From a bacterium (GTDB lineage Bacteria; CG03), in the NCBI GenBank assembly GCA_013791675.1, contig VMTI01000154.1:1-32571 (forward strand): 32,571 bases of DNA, written 5' to 3'. Each line of letters opens with the position of its first letter. Position 1 is the first letter of the stretch. Of this stretch, positions 1 to 7,024 are shown in pieces. Below the pieces are notes generated by a model. It had not been told where the DNA came from and did not search any database. It saw nothing but the letters and a program-made list of their open reading frames with translations. Both the position numbers and the translations under genes were made by a program.

Positions 1-249
1 CCTGCCTATCAACATTGCTATGATCCCACCTGTCGACCTTTGTTCCTTACTTAAGAAAAAAATTGCTTTTTCAAATAAAAGGGGTTATGATGTGTCTTCC
101 CTTCCCTCGCTTTTAATGTAGGGCCTCACGGGGTTCGTCTGCCATTCTTGCTCTTGGGCTGGCTTCTTAAAAGATGAAAAATAAAAAGACGTTATGTCAC
201 GAATAAGTCATGAAAGCCCCGGCGGAGCCGGCCTGGCACCGTTTACATA
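1..249. other. Non-coding left edge, possible degenerate RNA-gene sequence
   Basis: No credible ORF is present in the first 284 bases. Bases 1-18 and 42-49 on the minus strand resemble the conserved 3' region of bacterial 23S rRNA (a TTGATAGGC-like core preceded by AAGGAAC). Bases 151-176 on the same strand resemble the segment a little further 5' in that RNA. The two landmarks are in the right order, but the distance between them is too long and the sarcin-ricin loop that should come next is absent. A GC-rich hairpin, CCGGC-GGA-GCCGG, sits at 219-231. I cannot say whether this is an rRNA remnant, another RNA or plain spacer. Confidence 0.25.
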
Positions 250-278
250 TTGAAAAAAATCAGTTTTTTTGTTAGAAA
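250..278 (+). promoter_or_regulatory. Putative promoter of the RNase G/E gene
   Basis: TTGAAA at 250-255 and TAGAAA at 273-278 are separated by 17 bases. The expected transcription start, 6-7 bases after the -10 box, falls on the ATG at 285, so the mRNA would be leaderless. This argues against the ATG at 279, which lies directly behind the -10 box. Confidence 0.5.
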
Positions 279-284
279 ATGGGG

Positions 285-1697
285 ATGCTAAGAAAAGAAA
301 CCAAAAACATTATACTTATAGAAGTCGATGCGGACGAAAAACGCGCGGCCTATCTGCGCGGTAATGATGTGCAGGAGCTTATTATAGAGCGTACGGAGGA
401 GCCTGCCAGAATAGGCGATATATATTACGGCAAAGTGTCCGGTGTCAATGACGCGATTCACGCCGCGTTTGTGGATATAGGCGTAGGCCGGAACTGTTTT
501 CTGCCTTTTTCGGATTATCCGGAAAAAATGAAGAAAGGTGACAGGGTTTTTGTGCAGATTGCGAAAGATGAAATAAAAACCAAGCCTGCCAGGCTCACAG
601 GCTACATATCCGTTCCGGGAAGGTTTCTGATATTTATGCCTAATTCTCAAAGAGGCGGAGTGTCCAAAAATATCACGGAACGCCAGGAGAGGCTCCGGCT
701 GAAAAAAACAATGGAAGATCTGAAATCCAGTTTCGGCGGGGCGTGGATATCGCGCACTCAGGCGAGCGGCAGGCCTGAGAAAGAAATAATTTCCGACGGT
801 ACATTTCTGGCGGCGGTATGGAAAGAAATAGAAATAGAAAAAAGTAAAGATATTAAAACCGGGCCGGTTTATTGCATGCAGGATTTTACTCCGAAAATTA
901 TCAGAGAGATGCTGAATGACAAAACAAATGCCGTTTATGTTGAGCCCGACGCTGAATTTGAAAAGGCCAAAATGTATTTAAAGCGTATAGCGCCGGATCA
1001 AAAGGCGGTGCTGGCCGCAAATTCCGAAAACCGCAGTTTGTTTGAGATTTACGGCGTTGAAAAAGTCATAAGGAATCTCACAAAGCCTTCTGTTTCGCTT
1101 CCTTCGGGCGGTGAGATAGTTATTCAGTCCACCGAGGCGCTCACGGCTATAGATGTAAACAGCAAGGGTTTTAAAAAGAAAGGTTCGGTCGAAAGCACAT
1201 CTTTTTTAACCAACAAAGAAGCGGCGAAGGAAATAATGAGGCAGATAAGGATCAGGAATATCGGCGGCATAATCGTCTGCGACCTCATTGACATGGAAAA
1301 GTCTTTGCACAAGCAGGAAATTTACGATATAATGAAAGAAGAGGCCTCCTTTGACAGGGCTAAAATTGATATTTTACCGCTGAACCGGCTGGGCCTTGTG
1401 GAGATAACGAGGCAGAGGCTTGAAGATAATATTCTTGAAAAGGTAAGCGTCAAGTGCTCTCATTGCGATGGAAGCGGGCGTGTGCTTTCGCCGCTGACGA
1501 TGCTTATCAGGATAAAGAGGCATTTAATGAAAAATAAAAATAATCTTCAGGGCGTGTCGGTGAATATTTTTGTGCATCCGACGGTCGCTGATATGTTTAC
1601 GGAAGAGGCCATAGACGCGCTTTCGTTGGCTACAGGCAAAAGAATAAGAATGCGCGCGGATTACAAAATTTCGGAGCAGGAATATGAAATCGAATAA
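285..1697 (+). CDS. rng: Ribonuclease G/E family protein
   Basis: This is a single-strand-specific endoribonuclease of the RNase E/G family, which in other bacteria matures rRNA and starts mRNA decay in the cytoplasm. The N-terminal third carries an S1-like RNA-binding region (about residues 36-110, with GDIYYGKV and AFVDIGVGRNCFLPF). The catalytic acidic residues of the family are visible as D290 and N292 in AIDVNSKG and D333 in IIVCDLIDM. The zinc-link motif appears as CSHCDGSG (C391, C394). At 470 residues it matches RNase G-type proteins and lacks the long RNase E degradosome scaffold. ATG 285 is preferred over ATG 279 because the promoter would place transcription start there. The 3' end overlaps the pilin-like gene by 14 bases, so the two are probably translated from one mRNA. 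Confidence 0.93.
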   Translation: MLRKETKNIILIEVDADEKRAAYLRGNDVQELIIERTEEPARIGDIYYGKVSGVNDAIHAAFVDIGVGRNCFLPFSDYPEKMKKGDRVFVQIAKDEIKTKPARLTGYISVPGRFLIFMPNSQRGGVSKNITERQERLRLKKTMEDLKSSFGGAWISRTQASGRPEKEIISDGTFLAAVWKEIEIEKSKDIKTGPVYCMQDFTPKIIREMLNDKTNAVYVEPDAEFEKAKMYLKRIAPDQKAVLAANSENRSLFEIYGVEKVIRNLTKPSVSLPSGGEIVIQSTEALTAIDVNSKGFKKKGSVESTSFLTNKEAAKEIMRQIRIRNIGGIIVCDLIDMEKSLHKQEIYDIMKEEASFDRAKIDILPLNRLGLVEITRQRLEDNILEKVSVKCSHCDGSGRVLSPLTMLIRIKRHLMKNKNNLQGVSVNIFVHPTVADMFTEEAIDALSLATGKRIRMRADYKISEQEYEIE

Positions 1698-2190
1698 AGC
1701 CTTTACGCTGGTTGAGCTTATGATAGTCATCAGCATCGTCGGTATGCTGGCGGCGATAGCGACGCCTAAATTCTCGGATATGGTGAGAAAAGCCCACGAA
1801 GCTGTTACAAAAAATAATCTCGGCGTGCTGAGGTCGGTTACATCCATTTATTATGCGGATCATACAGGTGTGTGGCCTTATGAGGGCACTGATGTGGCGT
1901 CTGATGTTTCAGGCGATGCTACGTTCAGTTATCTTTCCGATTTGGACGGGGGCCTCGCTCTTGTTCCAAAATATGTGAGCGAAATTCCTGCGCTGCAGAC
2001 AGGGCAGCTCATACCCATTGAGGGTAAAAACGAGGTTGCCGTCGCTGTTGACGGAGGCGCATTTGATTATGATACGAAGAGCGATTTCGGCACTACGGCC
2101 GCGTGGGTTTATATGAAGGATTTGGGAACTTGGTATATTAATAGCGGTGATGAGAAGGATACAAAAGGAGAATATATACACTCATGGTAA
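1684..2190 (+). CDS. Type IV pilin-like / type II secretion pseudopilin protein
   Basis: The N-terminus has a class III prepilin signal: a short basic leader, then FTLVELMIVISIVGMLAAIA. Prepilin peptidase would cleave before F7, leaving Glu at mature position 5, which is needed for fibre assembly. The residue before the cleavage site is Ala rather than the usual Gly. After the hydrophobic helix come about 130 residues with a small globular head (short Tyr/Trp-rich segments such as SIYYADHTGVWP, and GTWYINSG near the end). Such proteins are membrane-anchored subunits of type IV pili or type II secretion pseudopili. No pilus ATPase, platform protein or peptidase is nearby, so this is an orphan subunit here. 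It overlaps the upstream RNase gene by 14 bases and the downstream membrane protein by 7, which suggests coupled expression with both. Confidence 0.85.
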   Translation: MKSNKAFTLVELMIVISIVGMLAAIATPKFSDMVRKAHEAVTKNNLGVLRSVTSIYYADHTGVWPYEGTDVASDVSGDATFSYLSDLDGGLALVPKYVSEIPALQTGQLIPIEGKNEVAVAVDGGAFDYDTKSDFGTTAAWVYMKDLGTWYINSGDEKDTKGEYIHSW

Positions 2191-3527
2191 AAGAAACAGC
2201 GTACATTATTTCCGGAGATAAATATTTTACTGAAAAGCTTACGGGGATTCTTCAAGACAATTACATTGTGACAGTTTTTGATTCCCCGGAAGGCTCGATT
2301 GATGAAATTCTGAAAAAAAAGCCGGATGTTATTGTCAGCGAGATAATTTTTTCTTCTATAGACGGCATTAATTTTGCCGCGGGCTTAAAAGAAAAATGCC
2401 TGGAATCGCCGCTGATTATGCTCACAAAACTGCATCCCACGCCTAAAGTCGCCGAGCTTCTGGAAATAGCGGGCTGTTTCAACAGAGATTTAAGCGATGA
2501 GCTGCTTCTTGATAAAATCAAAAGTTTGTCCGGCTGGAAAAAGCGCAAAGTTTTTCCGCCGCTGCTACCCATAATAACGGAAGGCAACATAGGAATGGCG
2601 GTCAAACAGCTTCTGAACGATGTGTATGAGGAAAAAAAGAACGAGTGCCTCGCCAAAATAGGCGCAAAAGATTTTTCAAGGGCGCTGGAAATAGTGACGT
2701 TTCTCCGAAGAGTTTTTCCCACCGACCTTAGGACGCAGGGGCTGATAAGGGAAATTGTCAATTCAAAAGAGGCGATAGAGCCGAAAACGGTCCAGACCTC
2801 TTTTTCGGCCTCCCGCGACGAGATAAATAAGGTGTCACGAGCGGCCCGCGGCGCCGGTGAAGCCGGAAATTTAGCCGGTATGCTGGAAGGCGCGAAAAAG
2901 CTGCTGCTTATGGAAGATGTAAAAAACGGAATAAGGCTTCTGCGTGAAATTGTTGTTTTTTCTGAAGAAAACCCCTATCTCGCGGAGAGGATTGTGATAG
3001 AGAAGGAAGGCTCGCCGGCGTCTGTTTTGGATATTCTGTGCGCGGCGTCTGTTTTTCTGAGTTTTTTCATATATCCGTATGTTTTTGCCGGCGCCGGCAT
3101 TTTTTTCGGTATCGCGGCGTTTGTTATGAAAAAGGAAAGAAAAGCCTCCACTTTTGCCATACCGGCGGCGCTTGTCATAATAGCGCTGAATTTTTTTCAT
3201 TTTCCTCTTCTTTCAGATATGGTCGCAAAGTGGCAGGATAAAGCTGCGGCGAAAAAGATTTTTAGCGTTAGCCCTCAAATTTTCATACCCGGCAAAGAAA
3301 CTCTCACCATAAAATATAGAGTGAGCAAAATTTCCCCTGTCATCATTACGGCGTCGTCAGCCAGGCAGCATGCCGAGATTCTTAACAATAAAGAACACAG
3401 TACCGGGGTTTTTGAGATACCGTGGAACGGCAAAACAGATGACGGGGCATTTATGAAAAATAATTTTAACCTTAGACTGAATATAGACGGTAAAACCCTA
3501 ACGGAAAAAATTTATATAGGCGACTGA
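2184..3527 (+). CDS. Degenerate receiver domain / membrane / FlgD-like C-terminal protein
   Basis: No named family covers this whole 447-residue protein. Residues 1-115 look like a CheY-type receiver fold (AYIISGDKYF, KPDVIVSEIIFSSIDG, SPLIMLTK). The phosphorylatable Asp is replaced by Glu (E53), and the lysine-proline motif near residue 100 is missing, so it is probably a pseudo-receiver that is not phosphorylated normally. Residues 120-270 are mainly helical. Three hydrophobic segments at about 281-300, 301-316 and 321-342 should anchor it in the inner membrane. Residues 360-447 form a beta-rich domain with IPWNGKTDDGAF, resembling the Ig-like fold of the flagellar hook-cap protein FlgD and of related end-of-protein modules. 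It lies between the pilin-like gene (7-base overlap) and the HAMP gene (TGATG overlap), which suggests a shared role in surface assembly or signalling; this is inference. Confidence 0.7.
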   Translation: MVKETAYIISGDKYFTEKLTGILQDNYIVTVFDSPEGSIDEILKKKPDVIVSEIIFSSIDGINFAAGLKEKCLESPLIMLTKLHPTPKVAELLEIAGCFNRDLSDELLLDKIKSLSGWKKRKVFPPLLPIITEGNIGMAVKQLLNDVYEEKKNECLAKIGAKDFSRALEIVTFLRRVFPTDLRTQGLIREIVNSKEAIEPKTVQTSFSASRDEINKVSRAARGAGEAGNLAGMLEGAKKLLLMEDVKNGIRLLREIVVFSEENPYLAERIVIEKEGSPASVLDILCAASVFLSFFIYPYVFAGAGIFFGIAAFVMKKERKASTFAIPAALVIIALNFFHFPLLSDMVAKWQDKAAAKKIFSVSPQIFIPGKETLTIKYRVSKISPVIITASSARQHAEILNNKEHSTGVFEIPWNGKTDDGAFMKNNFNLRLNIDGKTLTEKIYIGD

Positions 3528-4114
3528 TGCCTTTATACGAGAGAAAGCATTTTTTAACGCACAAGAATTATCAGCTCAGGTACACGGCCTATATCATAGC
3601 GGCCATGATAAGCGTGGCCGCGGCGATCTCGGTTTTGACTTTCACCATGGTGTATCCTCTCCTTTCGTCCAGGCTTTCAAACGCTGTCACGAAATCTATT
3701 TCAATGGATGTGGCGCGGGGGCTTCTTCTGCCGTATTGGGCTGGCGTCATAGCGCTTATTGTTATAGCGGCGGCGGCAGGGATTCTTTTTTCGCATAGAA
3801 TTGTCGGGCCCGTAAACAGAATGGCGGCGCTTGTTAGCCTTATGGATGAAGGTGATATTTCAAAACGTCTGGTTCTCAGGGAAAAGGACGAGTTTTTGCC
3901 GCTTGCCGGCGCCATTAACAGGCTTTTGGAAAATTTTTCGGGAACTGTCAAAATTTCCCGCGACAATTCCCGACGTATCGGGGCCGAGCTGGAAGATCTT
4001 GAAAAAATGCTCAAAAGCAAAAATGCTTTTGAAACCGATATAGAGGATAAAATTTCATCAATAACCGCGAAGAAAGAAGCCATATACAAAGAGCTTGCCA
4101 AATACAAATCCTGA
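3527..4114 (+). CDS. HAMP-domain membrane protein with C-terminal coiled coil
   Basis: The 195-residue protein has two transmembrane helices (about residues 20-42 and 67-88) flanking a short external loop of only about 25 residues. A HAMP-like segment follows (about 90-140; the proline in RIVGPVNRMA and DEFLPLAGAINRL are typical). The last 50 residues are charged and predicted to be coiled coil. HAMP domains pass conformational signals from membrane to cytoplasm, but no kinase, cyclase or methyl-accepting domain follows here. It may therefore act as an adaptor or scaffold. The N-terminal NYQLRYT just before the first helix resembles the start of some chemoreceptor-like proteins. The start codon overlaps the stop of the preceding gene (TGATG), so the two are likely made together. 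Confidence 0.75.
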   Translation: MPLYERKHFLTHKNYQLRYTAYIIAAMISVAAAISVLTFTMVYPLLSSRLSNAVTKSISMDVARGLLLPYWAGVIALIVIAAAAGILFSHRIVGPVNRMAALVSLMDEGDISKRLVLREKDEFLPLAGAINRLLENFSGTVKISRDNSRRIGAELEDLEKMLKSKNAFETDIEDKISSITAKKEAIYKELAKYKS

Positions 4115-4121
4115 AAATCTT

Positions 4122-4922
4122 ATGAGTAAAAAACGGCGCTCAGCCTCTCAGCGGAGAACGAAAATAGGCGTTTTTGACTCCGGCATCGGCGGACTGACGG
4201 TTTATAAAGAGCTTAGAAAAAAATATCCTTTCTGCGATTTTATTTATTTCGCGGATACGGCGCATGTGCCTTACGGCGATAAATCGGAGAAAACCATTAT
4301 TTTGTACACCAAAAAAATTGTTTCTTTTCTACTTCGTAAAAAAGCGGATTTGATAGTGTGCGCGTGCAACACGGCTTCGGCTGTGGCGCTTAAGAGCCTT
4401 TCTGCGAATTGCCCCGTTCCCATTCATGGTGTTATTGACGCGGCTGTCCGGGAAGCGGCGGTTTTTTCACGGGTGGCTGTGATAGGGACAAAGCTCACGA
4501 TTAAAAGCGGCGTGTACGAAAAAAAGCTTAAAAAAATGAATGGAAAAATAAAAGTGAAATCCCTTGCCGCGCCTCTTTTTGTTCCTCTTGTTGAAGAGGG
4601 CTGGGCGGGGACGGATGTTTCTGGAAGAGTCGTGAAAATATATCTTGCTCCCGTAAAGCTCATGTGCCCGGAGGCGCTTATACTGGGCTGTACGCATTAT
4701 CCGGTGCTTAGAAAAGAAATATCCGATTATATGGGCGGGGATGTGCGTCTTGTGGATTCAAGTTCGGTAGTAGGCGCGATAGCGCTCAGCGTCTCTATGC
4801 GCCGAGGCAGGGGAAAAAGTTCTTTTTATGTCAGCGACGACCCCGGGCATTTCGTTCGCACGGCAAAAAAAATAATGAAAGTATCCGCGGGGAGAGCGAA
4901 ACTGTGTACAGAATTTTTGTAA
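4122..4922 (+). CDS. murI: Glutamate racemase
   Basis: MurI converts L-glutamate to D-glutamate in the cytoplasm for the peptidoglycan stem peptide. The family signatures are all present: FDSGIGGLTV (D19, S20), ADTAHVPYGDKS, the first catalytic cysteine in CACNTAS (C82) and the second in LGCTHYP (C190, H192). Two in-frame ATGs are possible. The one at 4095 would overlap the HAMP gene by 20 bases and add nine residues with no family match. The one at 4122 gives 266 residues, the usual length, and still leaves a basic tail (SKKRRSASQRR) before the first strand. The 3' end overlaps queD by 19 bases. Confidence 0.95.
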   Translation: MSKKRRSASQRRTKIGVFDSGIGGLTVYKELRKKYPFCDFIYFADTAHVPYGDKSEKTIILYTKKIVSFLLRKKADLIVCACNTASAVALKSLSANCPVPIHGVIDAAVREAAVFSRVAVIGTKLTIKSGVYEKKLKKMNGKIKVKSLAAPLFVPLVEEGWAGTDVSGRVVKIYLAPVKLMCPEALILGCTHYPVLRKEISDYMGGDVRLVDSSSVVGAIALSVSMRRGRGKSSFYVSDDPGHFVRTAKKIMKVSAGRAKLCTEFL

Positions 4923-5269
4923 AGGGAAGTTTTTCTTCCGCGCATTACCTCAGGAATTATAAGGGTAAGTGCGAAAATCTGCATGGCCACAACTGGGGTG
5001 TAACGGCCGAGGTGTCTTCTCTCAAACTCAAAAACGGGATGGTTATGGATTTTGGGGAATTGAAAAAAATGCTGATGGAAGTGATAGAGCCGCTTGACCA
5101 TATTCTTCTCAATGAGCTGCGGGATTTCAAGAAGGATAATCCCACTTCCGAAAACATAGCGCGTTATATTTTCAAAAAGCTGTCCCGGCTTCTTCAGCGC
5201 GGAACACATCTTGAAGAGATAAAAATTTCGGAGACGGAAAATAATATAGCCTCTTATTCCCGTAGATGA
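4904..5269 (+). CDS. queD: 6-carboxytetrahydropterin synthase QueD
   Basis: QueD makes 6-carboxy-5,6,7,8-tetrahydropterin from dihydroneopterin triphosphate, the first committed step to the queuosine precursor preQ0. Zinc ligands appear as H14 (SSAH) and H27/H29 (LHGHNW). The catalytic Cys is C23 in KCENLHGH, the Asp-His pair is LDH (D65, H66), and the substrate-binding Glu is E110 in ISETENN. The length, 121 residues, is normal. The start is GTG inside the end of murI, and the stop overlaps the queC ATG (ATGA). Order and overlap place it in a murI-queD-queC-queE operon. Confidence 0.93.
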   Translation: MYRIFVKGSFSSAHYLRNYKGKCENLHGHNWGVTAEVSSLKLKNGMVMDFGELKKMLMEVIEPLDHILLNELRDFKKDNPTSENIARYIFKKLSRLLQRGTHLEEIKISETENNIASYSRR

Positions 5270-5970
5270 AAAAGCGCAAAGCGGCCGTGCTTCTTTCCGG
5301 CGGCCTTGATTCGTCCACTATTCTTTTCTGGGCGATAGCTCACGGTTATGAAACGCACTGCCTCATTTTTTCATATAATCAGAGGCATAGCGGAGAAATC
5401 AAAAAGGCCGTAAAAATAGCGGAAGGCGCCCGCAGGCCGTACACGATAATTGATATAAAACTGCCGTGGGGAGGGTCAAGCCTTCTTGGGCAGGGAGGAA
5501 GTATTCCCCGCGGGAAATTACAGGGAAATAAAATACCCTCAACTTATGTCCCCGGTAGAAACACTATATTTATTTCGTACGCCCTGTCTTTTTGCGAGGC
5601 CATGAAAATGAATTTTATTTTTATAGGCGCCAACGCCGTGGATTTTTCCGGTTATCCCGACTGCCGCCCGAGTTACTACAGGGAGTTTGGCAAACTTTTG
5701 AAACAGGCGTCGCTGGGGAAAGTCCGCATCAAAACTCCGCTTCTGAAAAAAAGCAAAAAAGAAATTGTGCTGCTCGCCCGCCTGCTCAAGGTGCCTCTTG
5801 AACACACATGGTCTTGCTACGAGGGCGCCCGCCGGCCCTGCGGGGTGTGTGATTCCTGCCTTCTCAGGGAGAAAGGTTTCCGAGAGGCTGGAATAGAAGA
5901 TCCCGCTCTCAGGGAAACATTAAAAAGTAACCGTACGCCGTCGGCGTACCAAAAAAGAAAGGGGAAATAA
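5266..5970 (+). CDS. queC: 7-cyano-7-deazaguanine synthase QueC
   Basis: QueC uses ATP and ammonia to turn 7-carboxy-7-deazaguanine into preQ0, the nitrile precursor of queuosine in tRNA. The PP-loop ATP pyrophosphatase motif SGGLDS is at residues 11-16. Family motifs YVPGRNT and GANAVDFSGYPDCRP follow. A four-cysteine zinc site is complete near the C-terminus (C184, C192, C195, C198 in the SCYEG to CDSC stretch). Its start overlaps the queD stop by four bases, and queE follows after ten bases, so the pathway enzymes are made from one message. The C-terminal tail after the zinc site is short and basic. Confidence 0.95.
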   Translation: MKKRKAAVLLSGGLDSSTILFWAIAHGYETHCLIFSYNQRHSGEIKKAVKIAEGARRPYTIIDIKLPWGGSSLLGQGGSIPRGKLQGNKIPSTYVPGRNTIFISYALSFCEAMKMNFIFIGANAVDFSGYPDCRPSYYREFGKLLKQASLGKVRIKTPLLKKSKKEIVLLARLLKVPLEHTWSCYEGARRPCGVCDSCLLREKGFREAGIEDPALRETLKSNRTPSAYQKRKGK

Positions 5971-5980
5971 ATAAAGCGGC

Positions 5981-6646
5981 ATGCCCACTTCTATTAATAA
6001 AAAAACCTGCGCATTAAAAGGCAAAATCTCGGAAATATTTTTTTCAATTCAGGGCGAAGGTATCTACTGCGGAATTCCGTGCTGGTTTGTGAGATTTTCC
6101 GGCTGTGATAAAAATTGCCCGTACTGCGACACGCTTTACGCCAAAACAGGCGGCTCTTTTATGACGAGCGAAAATGTGCTCAGGCGCATTAAGGGCAACG
6201 CCCCGGTTGTTATAACAGGCGGCGAGCCCTCGCTTCAGGGCGAATTCCTTTCGGCTCTTCTTACGAAACTTAAAGGCAGAAAGGTATTCTTAGAGACATC
6301 GGGTTCAATGCAGCTTTCGGACGCCGGCGCTTTTGAGCACATTTCTTTTCACGCGGAACTTCCTCTATCATCGGACGACAGGAAATTTATAAGAGACATA
6401 AGCGTTCGGGCGTTTACGCTGAAAATTGTTGTCACCTCCGCCGCAAAATTCAAAGATATTCTGAGCGCGGCGCGTTATCTCGGCAAATTCGTCAATTCGT
6501 CTATTGTGCTTCAGCCGGTGAGCATAGGGAAAAAAATTGACAAGGCGGCTCTCGGCAAGGCCGTTCTTTTTGCCGGACGCCTTCAAAGTGTTTACAAAAA
6601 AGTGCGGATGCTCCCGCAGATTCATAAACTCCTTGATTTAAAATAA
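5981..6646 (+). CDS. queE: 7-carboxy-7-deazaguanine synthase QueE (radical SAM)
   Basis: QueE is a radical SAM enzyme that rearranges 6-carboxytetrahydropterin into 7-carboxy-7-deazaguanine, between the QueD and QueC steps. The substrate-site signature FSIQGEGIYCG is at about residues 21-31. The iron-sulphur cluster motif CxxxCxxC is C42, C46 and C49 in GCDKNCPYCDT. The SAM-binding TGGEPSLQ motif follows. The length of 221 residues suits the family. The start is not well supported by a ribosome-binding site; ATG 5981 keeps about 14 residues before the first family motif. It closes the queuosine precursor operon; no queF or tgt is in the window. Confidence 0.92.
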   Translation: MPTSINKKTCALKGKISEIFFSIQGEGIYCGIPCWFVRFSGCDKNCPYCDTLYAKTGGSFMTSENVLRRIKGNAPVVITGGEPSLQGEFLSALLTKLKGRKVFLETSGSMQLSDAGAFEHISFHAELPLSSDDRKFIRDISVRAFTLKIVVTSAAKFKDILSAARYLGKFVNSSIVLQPVSIGKKIDKAALGKAVLFAGRLQSVYKKVRMLPQIHKLLDLK

Positions 6647-6666
6647 GTGAGCCTCCGCCTCTCCCC

Positions 6667-6695
6667 TTGCAAAAAAGCCGTTTAATTTCTAAAAA
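6667..6695 (+). promoter_or_regulatory. Putative promoter with leaderless start
   Basis: TTGCAA at 6667-6672, a 17-base spacer and TAAAAA at 6690-6695 stand just before the ATG at 6702. Six bases separate the -10 box from the ATG, so transcription would begin at about the first base of the start codon. No Shine-Dalgarno sequence is seen. Confidence 0.45.
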
Positions 6696-6701
6696 TAGGT
6701 T

Positions 6702-6992
6702 ATGGAAAGGGATATAGATAAGCCGGACAGAGACGAAATCAATGTCATAATATATCTTAGAAACTGCAAAATAAAAGGGAAGATGTTTCTTCCCCCCGGC
6801 GGACGTGTGTCGGATTTCGTGAATTCGCCCATAAGACAGTTTATTCCAGTTACGGATGCGGAGATAGAATCAATAAGCGGCGATAAATGGTCTTACCGCG
6901 TCAGGTTTCTTAATCTCAACAAAAACGAAATTGCCACCATATTTCCGGCGGAAGCCTTTATAGAAGGAAAAAAAGCTGAGAGCGTTTTATAA
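6702..6992 (+). CDS. Small uncharacterised protein upstream of recA
   Basis: I do not assign a function to this 96-residue soluble protein. It is mostly beta by appearance: a strand (NVIIYLRNCKIKGKMFLPPG), a short helix (RVSDFVNSP), then ROPVTD-free strands around PVTDAEIESI, and a final strand LNLNKNEIATIFPAE. The pattern 'small inner-surface strand, SDF-N helix, PVTDAE' reminds me of a conserved small domain labelled as of unknown function in databases (possibly DUF6812), but this was not checked. It has its own likely promoter directly before the ATG and lies 32 bases upstream of recA. Codon use and coding density look normal, so I regard it as a real gene. Confidence 0.75.
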   Translation: MERDIDKPDRDEINVIIYLRNCKIKGKMFLPPGGRVSDFVNSPIRQFIPVTDAEIESISGDKWSYRVRFLNLNKNEIATIFPAEAFIEGKKAESVL

Positions 6993-7024
6993 GAAGCGCC
7001 GTGAAAATATAAAAGGAGGATAAA

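Noticed and set aside
2261..2761. Minus-strand frame of 166 codons inside the pseudo-receiver gene
   Set aside because: It is Ser-rich, has no family motif, and lies wholly opposite a gene with clear domain structure and operon overlaps.
3589..4107. Minus-strand frame of 172 codons opposite the HAMP gene
   Set aside because: The composition is that of a complement of coding sequence and no domain is visible.
4904..6646. preQ1 riboswitch in the queuosine operon
   Set aside because: queD starts within murI, and no free spacer is available for such a structure.
6993..7024. LexA/SOS box before recA
   Set aside because: No palindromic repeat of any known LexA type was seen in the short spacer or before the gene at 6702.
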